A stretch of 64,000 nucleotides of DNA from Pseudoalteromonas lipolytica (GTDB lineage: Bacteria; Pseudomonadota; Gammaproteobacteria; Enterobacterales; Alteromonadaceae): the NCBI RefSeq assembly GCF_001306915.1, contig NZ_LJTC01000001.1, positions 159,887-223,886 on the forward strand, in the 5' to 3' direction. A program made the translations under genes and the position numbers. The notes under the pieces were generated by a model. That model was given only the letters and a program-made list of their open reading frames with translations, ran no database searches and had not been told where the DNA came from. Each line of letters opens with the position of its first letter. The first letter of the stretch is position 1. Shown in pieces: positions 42,858 through 53,568 of this stretch.

Positions 42858-45431
42858 TTAAAGTAAATCTTTTAATTGATACAGTAGTTGGTGTGCTTGT
42901 CTTGGCGTTAGGCTATCTGGATCAAGCTGTTTTAAGGTTAATTCAAGCTCTGAAGGTTCATCATCAAAACTTAATGTTTGCTGTTGTTGCTCAATAGGGG
43001 CAGTAACAGGTTGATGATTCTCAAGCATTTTAAGCTTTTGTTTTGCTTGTTGGATAACCGCTTTTGGTACACCAGCCAAAGCAGCAACTTGTAAACCAAA
43101 GCTCTTGCTTGCTGCGCCTTCAAGCACGGTATGCATAAAGGCAATGGTGTCGTTGTGCTCAATGGCATCGAGGTGCACATTAACCAGCCCCGTTTTTTGC
43201 TCGGCCAGTTCGGTTAGCTCAAAATAGTGGGTTGCAAACAAAGTTTTAGCAGCAATTTTTGATGCTAAATAATCAGCCGTTGCATAGGCAAGCGATAAAC
43301 CATCATAAGTTGAAGTACCGCGACCAATTTCATCCATCAGTACCAGTGATTGCGCTGTGGCGTTATTTAAAATTGTTGCCGTTTCGGTCATTTCAACCAT
43401 GAAGGTTGAGCGCCCTGATGCTAGGTCATCACTTGCGCCAATACGCGTAAAAATACGGTCAATATTACCAATTTCTGCACTATCAGCAGGAACGTAACAA
43501 CCAATGTGAGCCATCAAAACAATAAGTGCGGTTTGGCGCATATAGGTCGATTTACCACCCATATTTGGACCTGTGATAATTAACATTTTACGGTCGTTAT
43601 TAAGCTCTACAGGGTTGGCAATAAACGGGTCTTTCATTACTTGTTCTACCACTGGGTGGCGACCCTGTTTAATACTGATATTATCGTTATCGCACAGTGT
43701 TGGCTTAGCATAATTGAGCGCTTGCGCACGTTCGGCCAAATTGTTCAGTACATCTAAATCTGCTAAAACAGCTGCCATTGTTTGTAACTGCTCAATGTGC
43801 GGAGCAATAAACTCAAAGAGTTGCTCGTAAAGCTGTTTTTCAAGTGCTAGCGCTTTTGACTGGCTACCAAGTACTTTATCTTCGTGCTCTTTAAGCTCAG
43901 GGATAATATAGCGCTCATTATTTTTTAGCGTTTGACGGCGAATATAATCGGCAGGAACCAAGTGCGAGTTAGCGCGACTTACTTCAATAAAAAAGCCATG
44001 CACCTTGTTATAGCCAATTTTTAAAGTGCTAATGCCTGTGCGTTCACGCTCACGTTCTTCAAGCTTTTCGAGAATATCGGTTGCGCCTTGGCTTAGGGCA
44101 CGCCATTCATCAAGCTCATTGTTATAACCCGGGGCAATAACACCCCCATCACGAATAAGCACCGGTGGGGTTTCGATGACAGCACGTTCTAGTAAGTCTT
44201 GTAGCTCAGGTAATTGCTGTGATTGCGCTATTATTTGACTAATACGCGGATCGTTGGCGTCCAGAAGTAATTCGTGTAATGGTGCCAGAGCTTGCAGTGC
44301 GCTACGCAGGCGCGTTAAATCACGCGGGCGTGCTGTGCAAAGCGCTAAACGGGCGATAACACGCTCAATGTCGCCAATTTGCTTTAATGACTCTTGTAGC
44401 TCACCACATAATTGCGCATCGATAATTGCACTAATAGCGTTTAGTCGAGAGTTGAGCTCTGTTTTGCTGCGCACAGGGGTATGAATACGGCGTTTCAATA
44501 AGCGTGAACCCATCGCAGTCGCTGTTTTATCAAGTACTTGTGCAAGTGTGTTTTCGTAACCGCCCGATAAATTAACCGTTAGTTCAAGGTTTTTACGGGT
44601 TGCGGCATCTAAGATCACTGCGTGTTCGTTTTGCTCAAGGGTAATCGCACGAATATGCGGCAGGGCAATACGTTGAGTGTCTTTTACATATTGCATTAAG
44701 CAGCCCGCAGCCACCAAAGCAGCGTGTGCTTTGTCTACACCAAAACCAACTAAATCTTTGGTGCCAAATTGGTCGCAAAGTAAATGCTGTGCAGTATCTA
44801 AATCAAATTCCCATTCTGGGCGACGACGTGCGCCTTTGATATGTTCAATTAAATGCACATTTGCAAATGTTTCACTATAGAGCAGCTCAGCAGGGGCTAA
44901 ACGTTGTAATGTTGAGCTAAATGCTTCATCAGTATTTACTTCTAACACATTGAATCTGCCAGAGTTAATATCTAAATAAGCAATACCATATAAGCCTTGT
45001 TTACTTTGCCAAACGCTGGTTAGCAAGTTGTCTTGGCGTTCTTGTAGCAGCGCTTCGTCAGAAATAGTGCCCGGTGTAACAATGCGCACAACTTTACGCT
45101 CAACAGGGCCTTTGCTAGTAGCTGGGTCGCCAACTTGTTCACAAATAGCCACCGACTCACCCATTTGTACAAGGCGAGCTAAATAGTTCTCTACTGCGTG
45201 ATAGGGCACACCCGCCATTGGAATGGGATCGCCACCGGCTTTACCTCGGTGGGTTTGAGAAATATCAAGAAGTTGTGCTGCACGCTTGGCATCATCAAAG
45301 AAAAGTTCGTAAAAGTCGCCCATACGATAAAACAATAAAATATCCCGATGCTCGGCTTTTATTTTTAGATACTGCTGCATCATAGGGGTTTGTTGTTTTA
45401 TAGTGTGCGGTGCATAAAGATCAAACGACAT
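42858..45431 (-). CDS. mutS: DNA mismatch repair protein MutS
   Basis: MutS recognises mismatches and starts repair. The 857-residue protein has the mismatch-contact motif [15 protein letters not shown] near the N-terminus, connector, lever and clamp domains, and an ATPase with Walker [15 protein letters not shown] and Walker [18 protein letters not shown], then the HTH and C-terminal tail. I take the ATG of MSFDLYAPH as the start; a TTG four codons earlier is possible. It is divergent from pncC and converges on rpoS, the usual order. Confidence 0.97.
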   Translation of the reverse strand: MSFDLYAPHTIKQQTPMMQQYLKIKAEHRDILLFYRMGDFYELFFDDAKRAAQLLDISQTHRGKAGGDPIPMAGVPYHAVENYLARLVQMGESVAICEQVGDPATSKGPVERKVVRIVTPGTISDEALLQERQDNLLTSVWQSKQGLYGIAYLDINSGRFNVLEVNTDEAFSSTLQRLAPAELLYSETFANVHLIEHIKGARRRPEWEFDLDTAQHLLCDQFGTKDLVGFGVDKAHAALVAAGCLMQYVKDTQRIALPHIRAITLEQNEHAVILDAATRKNLELTVNLSGGYENTLAQVLDKTATAMGSRLLKRRIHTPVRSKTELNSRLNAISAIIDAQLCGELQESLKQIGDIERVIARLALCTARPRDLTRLRSALQALAPLHELLLDANDPRISQIIAQSQQLPELQDLLERAVIETPPVLIRDGGVIAPGYNNELDEWRALSQGATDILEKLEERERERTGISTLKIGYNKVHGFFIEVSRANSHLVPADYIRRQTLKNNERYIIPELKEHEDKVLGSQSKALALEKQLYEQLFEFIAPHIEQLQTMAAVLADLDVLNNLAERAQALNYAKPTLCDNDNISIKQGRHPVVEQVMKDPFIANPVELNNDRKMLIITGPNMGGKSTYMRQTALIVLMAHIGCYVPADSAEIGNIDRIFTRIGASDDLASGRSTFMVEMTETATILNNATAQSLVLMDEIGRGTSTYDGLSLAYATADYLASKIAAKTLFATHYFELTELAEQKTGLVNVHLDAIEHNDTIAFMHTVLEGAASKSFGLQVAALAGVPKAVIQQAKQKLKMLENHQPVTAPIEQQQQTLSFDDEPSELELTLKQLDPDSLTPRQAHQLLYQLKDLL

Positions 45432-45452
45432 GTATTTACCCAAAGGCTGAAT

Positions 45453-45950
45453 ATGGAATTACATCAAGAGATTAAAACACTTGCTGCGAAATTAGGAGCT
45501 ATTTTAACGGATAAACGCTTATGGATCACTACCGCAGAATCATGCACTGGCGGTGGAGTGAGTTATGCGCTCACCGATACCCCGGGCAGTTCTAATTATA
45601 TTGACCGAGCGTTTGTTACTTATAGTAATCAAGCAAAACATGAGCTCATTGGCGTTAGCGAGCAAACTTTAAACAGCTTTGGCGCGGTGAGTGAACAAAC
45701 CGTTGTTGAAATGGCATCGGGGGCGGCAAAAGCTGCAAACGCCGATATTGCAATAGCTATTTCGGGGATAGCAGGCCCCGGTGGTGGAACACTGGATAAA
45801 CCTGTGGGATTAGTGTGGTTTTGTATTCATTTTGCTGGTCAAAACTACCCAAGCAAACAGGTTTTCGCTGGTGATAGAGCTGAAGTTAGACTGCAAGTTA
45901 TTGTTTATTCATTAAAAAACATAATTGAATTGATAAAATCTGAAAATTAG
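45453..45950 (+). CDS. pncC: Nicotinamide-nucleotide amidohydrolase PncC (CinA C-terminal family)
   Basis: PncC deamidates nicotinamide mononucleotide to nicotinate mononucleotide in NAD recycling. The 165-residue protein is the stand-alone CinA C-terminal domain, with [19 protein letters not shown], a [15 protein letters not shown] helix and [17 protein letters not shown]. The frame extends 21 codons upstream over mutS, but the ATG after TGAAT fits the family start. It lies just before recA, as in E. coli (ygaD). Confidence 0.93.
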   Translation: MELHQEIKTLAAKLGAILTDKRLWITTAESCTGGGVSYALTDTPGSSNYIDRAFVTYSNQAKHELIGVSEQTLNSFGAVSEQTVVEMASGAAKAANADIAIAISGIAGPGGGTLDKPVGLVWFCIHFAGQNYPSKQVFAGDRAEVRLQVIVYSLKNIIELIKSEN

Positions 45951-45957
45951 CTTGATA

Positions 45958-45973
45958 CTGTAATTTCATACAG
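45958..45973 (+). promoter_or_regulatory. LexA (SOS) box of recA
   Basis: CTGT at 45958-45961, eight AT-rich bases, ACAG at 45970-45973: a full match to the gammaproteobacterial SOS box CTGT-N8-ACAG, 35 bases before the recA start. Confidence 0.9.
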
Positions 45974-46008
45974 TATACTGTCTGCATTAGCCGGATTTGG
46001 AGAACAGA

Positions 46009-47055
46009 ATGAACGATAACAAACAAAAAGCCTTAGACGCTGCTTTATCACAAATTGAGCGTCAATTTGGTAAAGGCTCAATTATGAAACTGGGCGACAA
46101 CAAAGCCCTAGATATTGAAGCAATCTCAACAGGTTCACTAGGTATCGATATCGCACTAGGTATTGGTGGTTTACCTACAGGCCGTATTGTTGAAGTGTAT
46201 GGTCCTGAATCATCAGGTAAAACAACACTTACTTTACAAGTTATCGCAGAAGCTCAAAAGCAAGGTAAAACGTGTGCATTCGTAGATGCTGAGCACGCTC
46301 TAGATCCTGTATACGCACAAAAATTGGGTGTAAACATTGATGACTTACTTGTTTCTCAGCCAGACACGGGTGAGCAAGCATTAGAAATCTGTGACATGTT
46401 AGTTCGTTCAAGTGCTGTTGATGTTGTGATTGTTGACTCGGTAGCAGCTTTAACACCTAAAGCTGAAATCGAAGGTGATATGGGTGACTCACACATGGGT
46501 CTACAAGCTCGCTTAATGTCACAAGCTTTACGTAAGCTTACAGGTAACATCAAGCGTTCAAACACACTATGTATTTTCATCAACCAAATCCGTATGAAAA
46601 TTGGTGTTATGTTTGGTAACCCTGAAACAACAACAGGCGGTAACGCACTTAAATTCTACGCTTCAGTACGTATCGATATTCGTCGTATTGGTTCAGTGAA
46701 AGAAGGCGATGAGGTTGTTGGTAACGAAACCCGCGTTAAAGTTGTTAAAAACAAGGTTGCTCCGCCGTTTAAACAAGCTGAGTTCATCATCATGTATGGT
46801 GAAGGTATTTCTAAACAAGGCGAACTAATCGATCTAGGCGTTAAGCATAAGATTGTTGAAAAATCAGGTGCTTGGTACAGCTACAATGGCAGCAAAGTTG
46901 GTCAAGGTAAAGCAAACTCAATTAAGTTCTTAAAAGACAACCCAGAGATCGCAGATGAGATCGAAGGTAAGTTACGTGAGATGCTATTACTTCAAGCAAC
47001 TGTGCAACCAGAAGATGGTGAAGATGCAGGCCTATTAGCTGAAGACGAGCTATAA
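46009..47055 (+). CDS. recA: Recombinase RecA
   Basis: RecA forms filaments on single-stranded DNA, pairs homologous strands and triggers LexA cleavage. The 348-residue protein has the Walker [11 protein letters not shown] (about 67-76), [11 protein letters not shown], the DNA-binding loops around [17 protein letters not shown] and [22 protein letters not shown], and an acidic C-terminus. GGAG precedes the ATG. No recX gene follows; a terminator comes 54 bases after the stop codon. Confidence 0.98.
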   Translation: MNDNKQKALDAALSQIERQFGKGSIMKLGDNKALDIEAISTGSLGIDIALGIGGLPTGRIVEVYGPESSGKTTLTLQVIAEAQKQGKTCAFVDAEHALDPVYAQKLGVNIDDLLVSQPDTGEQALEICDMLVRSSAVDVVIVDSVAALTPKAEIEGDMGDSHMGLQARLMSQALRKLTGNIKRSNTLCIFINQIRMKIGVMFGNPETTTGGNALKFYASVRIDIRRIGSVKEGDEVVGNETRVKVVKNKVAPPFKQAEFIIMYGEGISKQGELIDLGVKHKIVEKSGAWYSYNGSKVGQGKANSIKFLKDNPEIADEIEGKLREMLLLQATVQPEDGEDAGLLAEDEL

Positions 47056-47109
47056 ACACCGCAAAAGAGTATAGTTAAGCGTGATTTGACCCGCACTTAA
47101 CACAAAAAG

Positions 47110-47136
47110 ACCGCTACACAGTTAGCGGTTTTTTTA
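47110..47136 (+). terminator. Terminator of recA
   Basis: ACCGCTA (47110-47116) pairs with TAGCGGT (47123-47129) around CACAGT, followed by seven T residues. Confidence 0.9.
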
Positions 47137-47145
47137 TGGTTGCTT

Positions 47146-47202
47146 GTAGTTGCGATTTAATATCGCGTTTAATTACAGAACTTAATGCGGGATATACCCG
47201 CA
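47146..47202 (+). repeat. REP-like hairpin pair
   Basis: GTAG (47146-47149) precedes the stem GCGAT/ATCGC (47152-47166), and 20 bases on a second hairpin TGCGGG/CCCGCA (47186-47202) follows. Two hairpins in close order after a GTAG head resemble a paired REP (BIME) unit. The remainder up to 47256 shows nothing I can name. Confidence 0.45.
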
Positions 47203-47256
47203 GTTGTTGGAGTAGGAAGTAGTTTGTCGCATTTTCAATTCAGTGACAATTTTAAG

Positions 47257-47580
47257 TTATTTTACACGTTCAATATATTCGCTACGACGCCATAAAATAG
47301 CAGCAAGAGTTGCCAGAGGGATTATCAAAAAAATCGCTATTGTTTCAAATAGCGCATTATCTTCATATATGAATGCCAAGCTGGTAGCTGGTATTGTCAT
47401 CAGCGTGAAAATTCGATACATAAGTTCTGTATCAGTTCGATATATGAGAGCTGTTTGGCAATCAGGGCAAGTGAATAGTTTACCGTCAACCCTGTCTATT
47501 GGTGTTCTCGCTTTGGCTATTGGAAACTTCCATCCACAATCTGGACATCTTCTAGAGCGTTTCGATTTTTTAGCATCCAT
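47257..47580 (-). CDS. Zinc-ribbon membrane protein, unknown function
   Basis: The 107-residue product has an N-terminal zinc-ribbon made of CPDCGWKF and CPDCQTALIYR (two CxxC pairs, 27 residues apart) and two membrane segments (about 52-68 and 76-96). An alternative ATG at 47610 would add ten hydrophobic residues. Neither start has a clear ribosome binding site. Another open frame covers the same bases on the plus strand, but the two CxxC knuckles make this strand the convincing one. Function unknown. Confidence 0.65.
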   Translation of the reverse strand: MDAKKSKRSRRCPDCGWKFPIAKARTPIDRVDGKLFTCPDCQTALIYRTDTELMYRIFTLMTIPATSLAFIYEDNALFETIAIFLIIPLATLAAILWRRSEYIERVK

Positions 47581-47701
47581 TAATCTGTACCAAATAACTA
47601 AAATATTCATTTTTTAATAAACTACAGAAAAATTTATAAGGTGCAATGAAGTGAAGGCTATTCGCTATGTTTTTTGCTTTTAGAGTAAAATGGAGTAATA
47701 A

Positions 47702-47726
47702 AAAAGCCGCATATGATGCGGCTTTT
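47702..47726 (-). terminator. Terminator of the siderophore receptor gene
   Basis: AAAAGCCGCAT (47702-47712) pairs perfectly with ATGCGGCTTTT (47716-47726) around ATG. On the minus strand it runs into TTTTTTATT. Confidence 0.9.
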
Positions 47727-47763
47727 AATGTACTTAAAGCTTAAAACTTGTCGCTTTATAAAA

Positions 47764-49881
47764 TTATAGCTGCCAGTTGAAAGATACTGAATAACTACGC
47801 GGTGCGCCGTAATAACCTTGCTCCCAGAACAAGCTATGTAAGTACTTTTCGTTAGTTACGTTATTAACGTTTAAGTTAACGCTCATGTGGTCATTAATAT
47901 CGTATGTTGCCATTAGATTTAATAAGCCGTAAGCATCTTGCTTAGTAACAGGAACAACGCCAGACGGCTGAGTAGGTTGTACACGTTTAGTGTCGTCTTG
48001 CCATTGGTAGTTTAAACCAAAGGTTAAACCATCAACTTCAGGTACCTTATGAGTGACAGCAAGTTTAAATTGGTTTTCAGGTGTGTAGTTTTTAACTAAT
48101 TCATCACCATCAATGTTTAGATTGCTGAAACTAAAGCTCGCGCTCAGCGTTTCGTTGATTTTGCCACTAAGCTCTACTTCAATACCATCACTGTTAATAC
48201 CATCTGCGCCATAGTAGCGAGTGTCATCAGGTAATGAACCTGGGATAGCAACAGCAAGGCCAACTTGTTTTGCATCAAAGTAGGCTACAGTTACAAATAA
48301 GTCGTCATCAAGTAGCTGTGCCTTTACACCAATTTCGCTACTTTTACCTGTAATTGGATCTAAATAATCACCGTTTACGTCACGCTCTGTTTGCGGAACA
48401 AAGGTTTCTGTGTAGCTTGCGTAAGTTGAGAAGCTTTCGTTGATATCATAAACAACACCGAAGTACGGCACTGTTTGGTCGCTATCTTTGTCTTTTGCAA
48501 CGCCGTAAGAGGCACCTTCCGTTTCCCAATTTACTTGGCTTACACCCGCTAAAATGCTAAATGCGTCAGTTGCACGAATGCGTGTTGAAATATATGCAGA
48601 GCGTTGACGGCTGGTGATATCAGCACCTGTTAAACCATCGGTTAGTGTTGGCACTGGTGCAACACCATCCCAACCACCTAGCTCAGGCATTGCAGGGAAA
48701 CCATTGCCTGTTGTACGGTCATACAATGATTTATCTTTATTATCCATATCTGCTTGGTTTACACCAAATGACAGATCATGTTCCATACCAAATAAATCAA
48801 ATTTACCTGTTGCGTAGATATCTAAAATGTCGTGCTTATCTTTGTGGTCATATTCACTCGCATAACCAGTTAGGCCAAGACCTGTTTCTCTGTCTGGTGT
48901 GCCGTAAACATAGAAAAGCTCAGAATCTTGCTCATTTTCTAAGTGCGCGTAGCTGGCTTTTAAGAACCAAGTATTGGTGATTGCTTGCTCAATTGATAAG
49001 AACAGCTGCTCAGTTGTGTTATTCCAATATGACCAATCTGAAGCAGTGCTGGTTGACGCATCAAAGTTTGTTGCTGAACCATCGCTGTAATAAAGTGGTA
49101 AGGCACCCCAAAGTGGGCTGTCGGCATCTTTCTTTTGATTTACATAGTTTGCAGTGACTACTGTGCTATCAGTTAATTGACCTTCGTAGGCTAGGTAATA
49201 AATTGTTTTATCTTGCTCGTAACGGTCAAGGTATGACTCAGTTTTGTGCTTAGTGAATACTGCACGTACAGCGTGGTTTTCGTTGATAGCTGTTGAAGCG
49301 TCAAGCTCTAAACGTTTGTTGTCCCAAGAGCCATACGATACAGACGCATTTACTTGTGTTTGATAAGTAGGGCGTTTTAGAACCATGTTCACGGTTGCTG
49401 AAGGGTTACCCGCACCTGTCATTAAACCATTGGCACCACGTACAATTTCAACACTATCAAAAATAGAGGTATCAAGAGTACCTTGGATTGAACCGTTGTC
49501 TTGTGGCATACCCATGCCATTAACCTGGAAGTTAGTGATTTCAAAACCGCGAGCTTTAAAATAAGTACGATCAGTTTCAATTTGCTCAACAGTCACACCC
49601 GGTGTGCTTTCAAGAACTGCGTTAAGGTTATCGAGTGAGAAGTCATCCATTAATGCACGTGAAACAACAGAGATTGACTGTGGTGTCTCTTTAATTGTTA
49701 GCCCTAATTTGGTCGCAGACTGTGCTTCTTCAGTGATGTAGTTTTTATGATGCTGGCCATACACGGCAATTTTTTCAATTGCTTGTTCTTCTTTTTGTTG
49801 TTCTGCAAAAGCGTGGCCACTTAAAAGTGCTGAGGTCACAAGGCTTAATTGAGATAAGCGCAAAAATTTTGTTGATGACAT
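47764..49881 (-). CDS. TonB-dependent siderophore receptor
   Basis: The 705-residue outer-membrane receptor has a signal peptide of about 26 residues, a TonB-box-like EKIAVYGQ, a plug domain with the siderophore-receptor motifs KETPQSISVVS, ESTPGVTVEQIETDRTYFKARGF, VEIVRGANGLMTGAGNPSATVNMV and a barrel ending YSVSFNWQL. This is the FhuE/FoxA/FpvA-type class that takes up ferric siderophores. The exact ligand cannot be told. The ATG after GTTGGAACTTTGC is preferred over a TTG four codons earlier. A weak Fur-like site lies upstream. Confidence 0.92.
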   Translation of the reverse strand: MSSTKFLRLSQLSLVTSALLSGHAFAEQQKEEQAIEKIAVYGQHHKNYITEEAQSATKLGLTIKETPQSISVVSRALMDDFSLDNLNAVLESTPGVTVEQIETDRTYFKARGFEITNFQVNGMGMPQDNGSIQGTLDTSIFDSVEIVRGANGLMTGAGNPSATVNMVLKRPTYQTQVNASVSYGSWDNKRLELDASTAINENHAVRAVFTKHKTESYLDRYEQDKTIYYLAYEGQLTDSTVVTANYVNQKKDADSPLWGALPLYYSDGSATNFDASTSTASDWSYWNNTTEQLFLSIEQAITNTWFLKASYAHLENEQDSELFYVYGTPDRETGLGLTGYASEYDHKDKHDILDIYATGKFDLFGMEHDLSFGVNQADMDNKDKSLYDRTTGNGFPAMPELGGWDGVAPVPTLTDGLTGADITSRQRSAYISTRIRATDAFSILAGVSQVNWETEGASYGVAKDKDSDQTVPYFGVVYDINESFSTYASYTETFVPQTERDVNGDYLDPITGKSSEIGVKAQLLDDDLFVTVAYFDAKQVGLAVAIPGSLPDDTRYYGADGINSDGIEVELSGKINETLSASFSFSNLNIDGDELVKNYTPENQFKLAVTHKVPEVDGLTFGLNYQWQDDTKRVQPTQPSGVVPVTKQDAYGLLNLMATYDINDHMSVNLNVNNVTNEKYLHSLFWEQGYYGAPRSYSVSFNWQL

Positions 49882-49936
49882 GCAAAGTTCCAATTAGTTC
49901 AATGAATAGTGAAATTAATGCGTAATCTAATCTAAA

Positions 49937-49951
49937 TGAAAATAATTTGCA
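49937..49951 (-). promoter_or_regulatory. Candidate Fur box
   Basis: TGAAAAT-A-ATTTGCA matches the 7-1-7 Fur pattern TGATAAT-N-ATTATCA at 11 of 14 arm positions, 56 bases upstream of the receptor start. AT-rich context lowers its weight. Confidence 0.4.
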
Positions 49952-50026
49952 ATTAAGGTTTGCTATTTTAGTGAATAATTGATTGCAAAAAAGTTTAAAA
50001 GGCACAGAAATATAAAAAGGAGATAT

Positions 50027-50049
50027 AAAAAAAGCGGCCGAAGCCGCTT
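50027..50049 (-). terminator. Terminator of the porin gene
   Basis: AAGCGGC (50032-50038) pairs with GCCGCTT (50043-50049) around CGAA. On the minus strand the loop is a stable TTCG tetraloop, followed by seven T residues. Confidence 0.88.
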
Positions 50050-50072
50050 CAGGAAGTAAATAAGTTTAAATC

Positions 50073-51239
50073 TTAAAAAACGTATTTTGCAGAAAACTGT
50101 AGACGATCCATATCACCGTCAGCACCGCTTTCTAACTCACGCTCGGCATGTTTAAACTCAACACCAAAGGTGAGCTTTTTAACAGGCGAGTATAAAAGGT
50201 TGGCACTATAGCTTTGGCTCATTTCTGTAGGGTCGCCAGTCACAGCAAGTAAATCTGTGTTGTTATCTGCTGAGAAGAATGAGTAAAGGAAAGTTGAACG
50301 CCATTGGCTGTTCCAGTGTTGTTGGTAGGCAATAAAACCTGATGTTGAATCAATCGCATCTAAATCATCACCATCAAGCACAGCACCATTTGCTACGTTT
50401 AAACCAATGTAGCGGCCTAAACCTGAGCCTTGAGTTAGCATGAATTTTAGGTTGTTTTGGCCAAAATTAACTTTACCTGAGGCGCTGATACCGAACGATG
50501 ATGTATCTGCATCAATGCCATTTTGCTTGTAAGTTAATTGACGAGCAAGACCGGTAAATACTAATTCCCCCCAATCAGCTTTATGTGCATAACGTGCTGT
50601 AAAGTCTGGCATTGATGCATCATCAGTGGCTACGCGAGCGCCGTCTACTGTGACTGTGCTCTCTGGGTTTTCGATAGAGAATGACCAGTTGCCAGTAGTG
50701 TAACGTGCCTGTGCTTGGCGTACGAACACGGTACCCTCAGCAGGTCCCACGAAGTCGAGTGTTTCAGGTAATGCGCCTACGTTTTGAAAGTTTGACCATG
50801 CTTGACCAAATAACCAGCCATCATAAGTTACAAATGCCTGACGAATACGTGGTGCATAAGAATTACTTACACGTTCGTTACCGCCTGGTGCTGAAGCAAT
50901 AAAGTCGATTTCAATTTTAGTTTTGATGGTATTGCCATCGTCTAACTTTGTTGCGGTACCTAGGTTAAAGCGAGATTGGCGCGCGTGCATGTCAAATACA
51001 GCATCGCTGTCGCTGTCTGCGCCTACTGGTGTTGTACCTGGTACATAGAAGTCACGGCCAATACTACCACCGGCTGGTACGCCTGCTGAGTAATCACTCC
51101 ACATGGCATCAAGTTTTACATAGCCACCATAAGAAACCTCTGTGTTACCAATGGTTGCAGCGTTAGCATTGCTGGCAAGTGCTGATAAAACAGCTGAAGC
51201 TGCTAGTGTTTTTAATGCGGTTACTTTTGTTGTTGTCAT
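50073..51239 (-). CDS. DcaP-like outer-membrane porin
   Basis: The 388-residue protein has a signal peptide of about 27 residues (ending NANA), then a beta-barrel beginning VSYGGYVKLDAMWSDYS and ending FSAKYVF with a terminal Phe. It includes HARQSRFNLGTATKLDDG and QAFVTYDGWLFGQAWSNF, which fit the DcaP-like trimeric porin family seen with dicarboxylate or carboxylate uptake. AGGA lies upstream of the ATG. It is divergent from acs, with shared upstream DNA, so it may take part in acetate or organic-acid entry; this is inference. Confidence 0.85.
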   Translation of the reverse strand: MTTTKVTALKTLAASAVLSALASNANAATIGNTEVSYGGYVKLDAMWSDYSAGVPAGGSIGRDFYVPGTTPVGADSDSDAVFDMHARQSRFNLGTATKLDDGNTIKTKIEIDFIASAPGGNERVSNSYAPRIRQAFVTYDGWLFGQAWSNFQNVGALPETLDFVGPAEGTVFVRQAQARYTTGNWSFSIENPESTVTVDGARVATDDASMPDFTARYAHKADWGELVFTGLARQLTYKQNGIDADTSSFGISASGKVNFGQNNLKFMLTQGSGLGRYIGLNVANGAVLDGDDLDAIDSTSGFIAYQQHWNSQWRSTFLYSFFSADNNTDLLAVTGDPTEMSQSYSANLLYSPVKKLTFGVEFKHAERELESGADGDMDRLQFSAKYVF

Positions 51240-51349
51240 AATGTGTATTCCTGTCGAAGCTACTTGTTGCATTAATGATTTTTTAATAATGTTGTTGTAC
51301 CACTGTTGTTTAAGATAAGACTTCTCTCAATTATCTATTGGTCTATTAG

Positions 51350-51455
51350 ACTAAGGTGGAATATCTGGTTAAATCACAACCAATCTAACATTGAACTAGA
51401 TTATAGAAGGCGATTTCGACGTTTTTTGTTAAATGACAAGATATACAACTAAGGT
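51350..51455 (+). promoter_or_regulatory. Two ACTAAGGT motifs upstream of acs
   Basis: ACTAAGGT occurs at 51350-51357 and 51448-51455, each followed within about five bases by AAT, and a variant ACTATGGT lies upstream of the DUF4212/symporter operon at 63280. They are candidate sites for the CrbR-like regulator. The first also sits in an inverted repeat GTCTATTAGAC. Confidence 0.45.
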
Positions 51456-51531
51456 CTAATACTTTCAGGGGCTTTGCTGAGTGATCCTTGATGCAGGCCG
51501 TAGGCAAGTAATTAAAATGGAGACGACAACA

Positions 51532-53472
51532 ATGTCAGAAAGTATCTATCCAGTACCAGCGCATATCAAGAATGCTGCATTAGTTGATAACGATAAATAT
51601 AATACACTGTATAAGCAATCGATTGATGACCCTGAGGGATTTTGGCGAGAACACGGTAAACGCCTTGATTGGTCAACTCCTTACAATAAAGTAAAGAATA
51701 CTTCATTCGACAAAGGCCACATCAGTATTCGCTGGTATGAAGACGGCCAACTAAACGCATCTTATAACTGTATTGACCGCCACCTTGCTACTAAAGCCGA
51801 TAAAACAGCCCTCATTTGGGAAGGCGACAACCCTGAACACAACGAAAATATTAGCTACCAACAGCTTCACGACGAAGTCGCTAAATTAGCTAATGGCCTT
51901 AAAAAATTAGGTGTATCGAAAGGTGACCGTGTCGCTATTTACATGCCAATGACACCGCAGGCTATTTACGCTATGCAAGCGTGTGCGCGTATTGGTGCGA
52001 TTCACTCTGTAGTATTTGGTGGTTTCTCTCCATCAGCGATTGCTGACCGAATTAATGACTCAGGCGCTAAAGTGGTAATTACTTCAGACGAAGGTCGCCG
52101 TGCTGGCAACTGCGTACCACTTAAAGCAAATGTTGATGAAGCGGTATCACAAGACTCGGTAACCACCGTTGAGCACGTTATTGTTCATCAGCTAACGGGT
52201 GGTGAAGTTGAATGGAATAGTCATGATGTTTGGTGGCATGAGCTTGTCGCTGATTTACCAGCTGAGTGCGAACCTGAACCAATGAATGCAGAAGATCCGC
52301 TTTTCATTCTTTATACTTCAGGCTCAACGGGTCAACCAAAAGGGGTGGTTCATACTACCGGTGGTTACCTTGTTTATGCATCGATGACACATGAATATGT
52401 GTTTGATCTTAAAGAAGACGATATTTTCTGGTGTAGTGCCGATGTGGGCTGGATCACAGGTCACAGCTACATTGCTTATGGCCCATTAGTGAATGGCTGC
52501 ACGCAAGTCGTATTTGAAGGTGTACCAACTTACCCAACAGCGGGGCGTATGGGTGAAGTAATTGATAAGCACAACGTGACTATCCTTTACACAGCACCGA
52601 CTGCTATTCGTGCTCTAATGGCGAAAGGCGATGAGCCAACAGCGACTTCAACTCGTAAAAGTCTTCGTGTTATGGGTTCTGTAGGTGAGCCAATTAACCC
52701 AGAAGCGTGGGCATGGTATTACGAGCATATTGGTAACGAAAACTGCCCAATCGTAGATACGTGGTGGCAAACAGAGACTGGTGGCATCATGATCACACCA
52801 TTACCAGGTGCGACAGATATGAAGCCAGGCTCAGCAACTCGTCCGTTCTTTGGTATTGCACCAGCCTTATTTGATGCTGAAGGTAATACACTCGAAGGCG
52901 CGGTTGACGGTAACCTTGTTATTTTAGACAGCTGGCCATCACAAGCTCGCACAGTTTATGGCGACCATGAGCGCTTTGAACAAACCTATTTCTCAGCATA
53001 CCCTGGTGTGTACTTCACAGGTGACGGTTGTCGTCGTGATGAAGATGGCTACTACTGGATCACAGGCCGTGTAGATGACGTACTTAACGTATCAGGTCAC
53101 CGCCTAGGTACTGCCGAAATCGAGAGTGCATTGGTTGCTCACGAAGCGGTAGCAGAAGCAGCAGTAGTGGGTTACCCGCATGATATTAAAGGTCAGGGCA
53201 TCTATGTTTACATCACTCCAAATGAGGGTGTTGTAGTGAGTGATGAACTAACAAAAGAGGTACGTAACTGGGTTCGTAAAGAGTTAAGCCCAATTGCATC
53301 ACCAGATATGATCCAATGGTCTCCGGGTTTACCGAAAACTCGTTCTGGTAAGATCATGCGTCGAATTTTACGTAAAATTGCGGCAAATGAGCACCAACAG
53401 CTTGGAGATACTTCTACACTAGCCGATCCAAGCGTTGTTGATGAGCTAATCGAAAACCGATTAAATCGTTAA
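51532..53472 (+). CDS. acs: Acetyl-CoA synthetase
   Basis: Acs activates acetate to acetyl-CoA through acetyl-AMP. The 646-residue enzyme has [18 protein letters not shown] at the start, the AMP-binding motif [46 protein letters not shown] and the acetylation-site Lys607 in [15 protein letters not shown] (equivalent to E. coli Lys609). I start at the ATG with GGAG 9 bases upstream. It lies 96 bases upstream of its probable regulator gene and is divergent from the porin. Confidence 0.97.
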   Translation: MSESIYPVPAHIKNAALVDNDKYNTLYKQSIDDPEGFWREHGKRLDWSTPYNKVKNTSFDKGHISIRWYEDGQLNASYNCIDRHLATKADKTALIWEGDNPEHNENISYQQLHDEVAKLANGLKKLGVSKGDRVAIYMPMTPQAIYAMQACARIGAIHSVVFGGFSPSAIADRINDSGAKVVITSDEGRRAGNCVPLKANVDEAVSQDSVTTVEHVIVHQLTGGEVEWNSHDVWWHELVADLPAECEPEPMNAEDPLFILYTSGSTGQPKGVVHTTGGYLVYASMTHEYVFDLKEDDIFWCSADVGWITGHSYIAYGPLVNGCTQVVFEGVPTYPTAGRMGEVIDKHNVTILYTAPTAIRALMAKGDEPTATSTRKSLRVMGSVGEPINPEAWAWYYEHIGNENCPIVDTWWQTETGGIMITPLPGATDMKPGSATRPFFGIAPALFDAEGNTLEGAVDGNLVILDSWPSQARTVYGDHERFEQTYFSAYPGVYFTGDGCRRDEDGYYWITGRVDDVLNVSGHRLGTAEIESALVAHEAVAEAAVVGYPHDIKGQGIYVYITPNEGVVVSDELTKEVRNWVRKELSPIASPDMIQWSPGLPKTRSGKIMRRILRKIAANEHQQLGDTSTLADPSVVDELIENRLNR

Positions 53473-53519
53473 AATCGCGTTAAAAACTTGATTAGAAGTT
53501 GATTCTAAACGTAGTATAT

Positions 53520-53556
53520 CGGCTGTCACTTAGAAATAGGTGTCAGCCGAATTTAT
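53520..53556 (+). terminator. Imperfect terminator-like hairpin between acs and the regulator
   Basis: CGGCTG-T-CAC (53520-53529) can pair with GTG-T-CAGCCG (53540-53549) with one T-T mismatch, followed by AATTTATT. Termination may be partial, allowing read-through. Confidence 0.5.
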
Positions 53557-53568
53557 TAGGAGTGAACC

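Noticed and set aside
47243..47617. Plus-strand open frame of 124 codons
   Set aside because: It is the reverse of the minus-strand zinc-ribbon gene, whose two CxxC pairs and membrane segments are convincing; the plus frame has no recognisable feature.
50017..50062. MicroORF after AAGGAG near the porin terminator
   Set aside because: The Shine-Dalgarno-like sequence is followed only by ATA, not a normal start codon; it overlaps the porin terminator.
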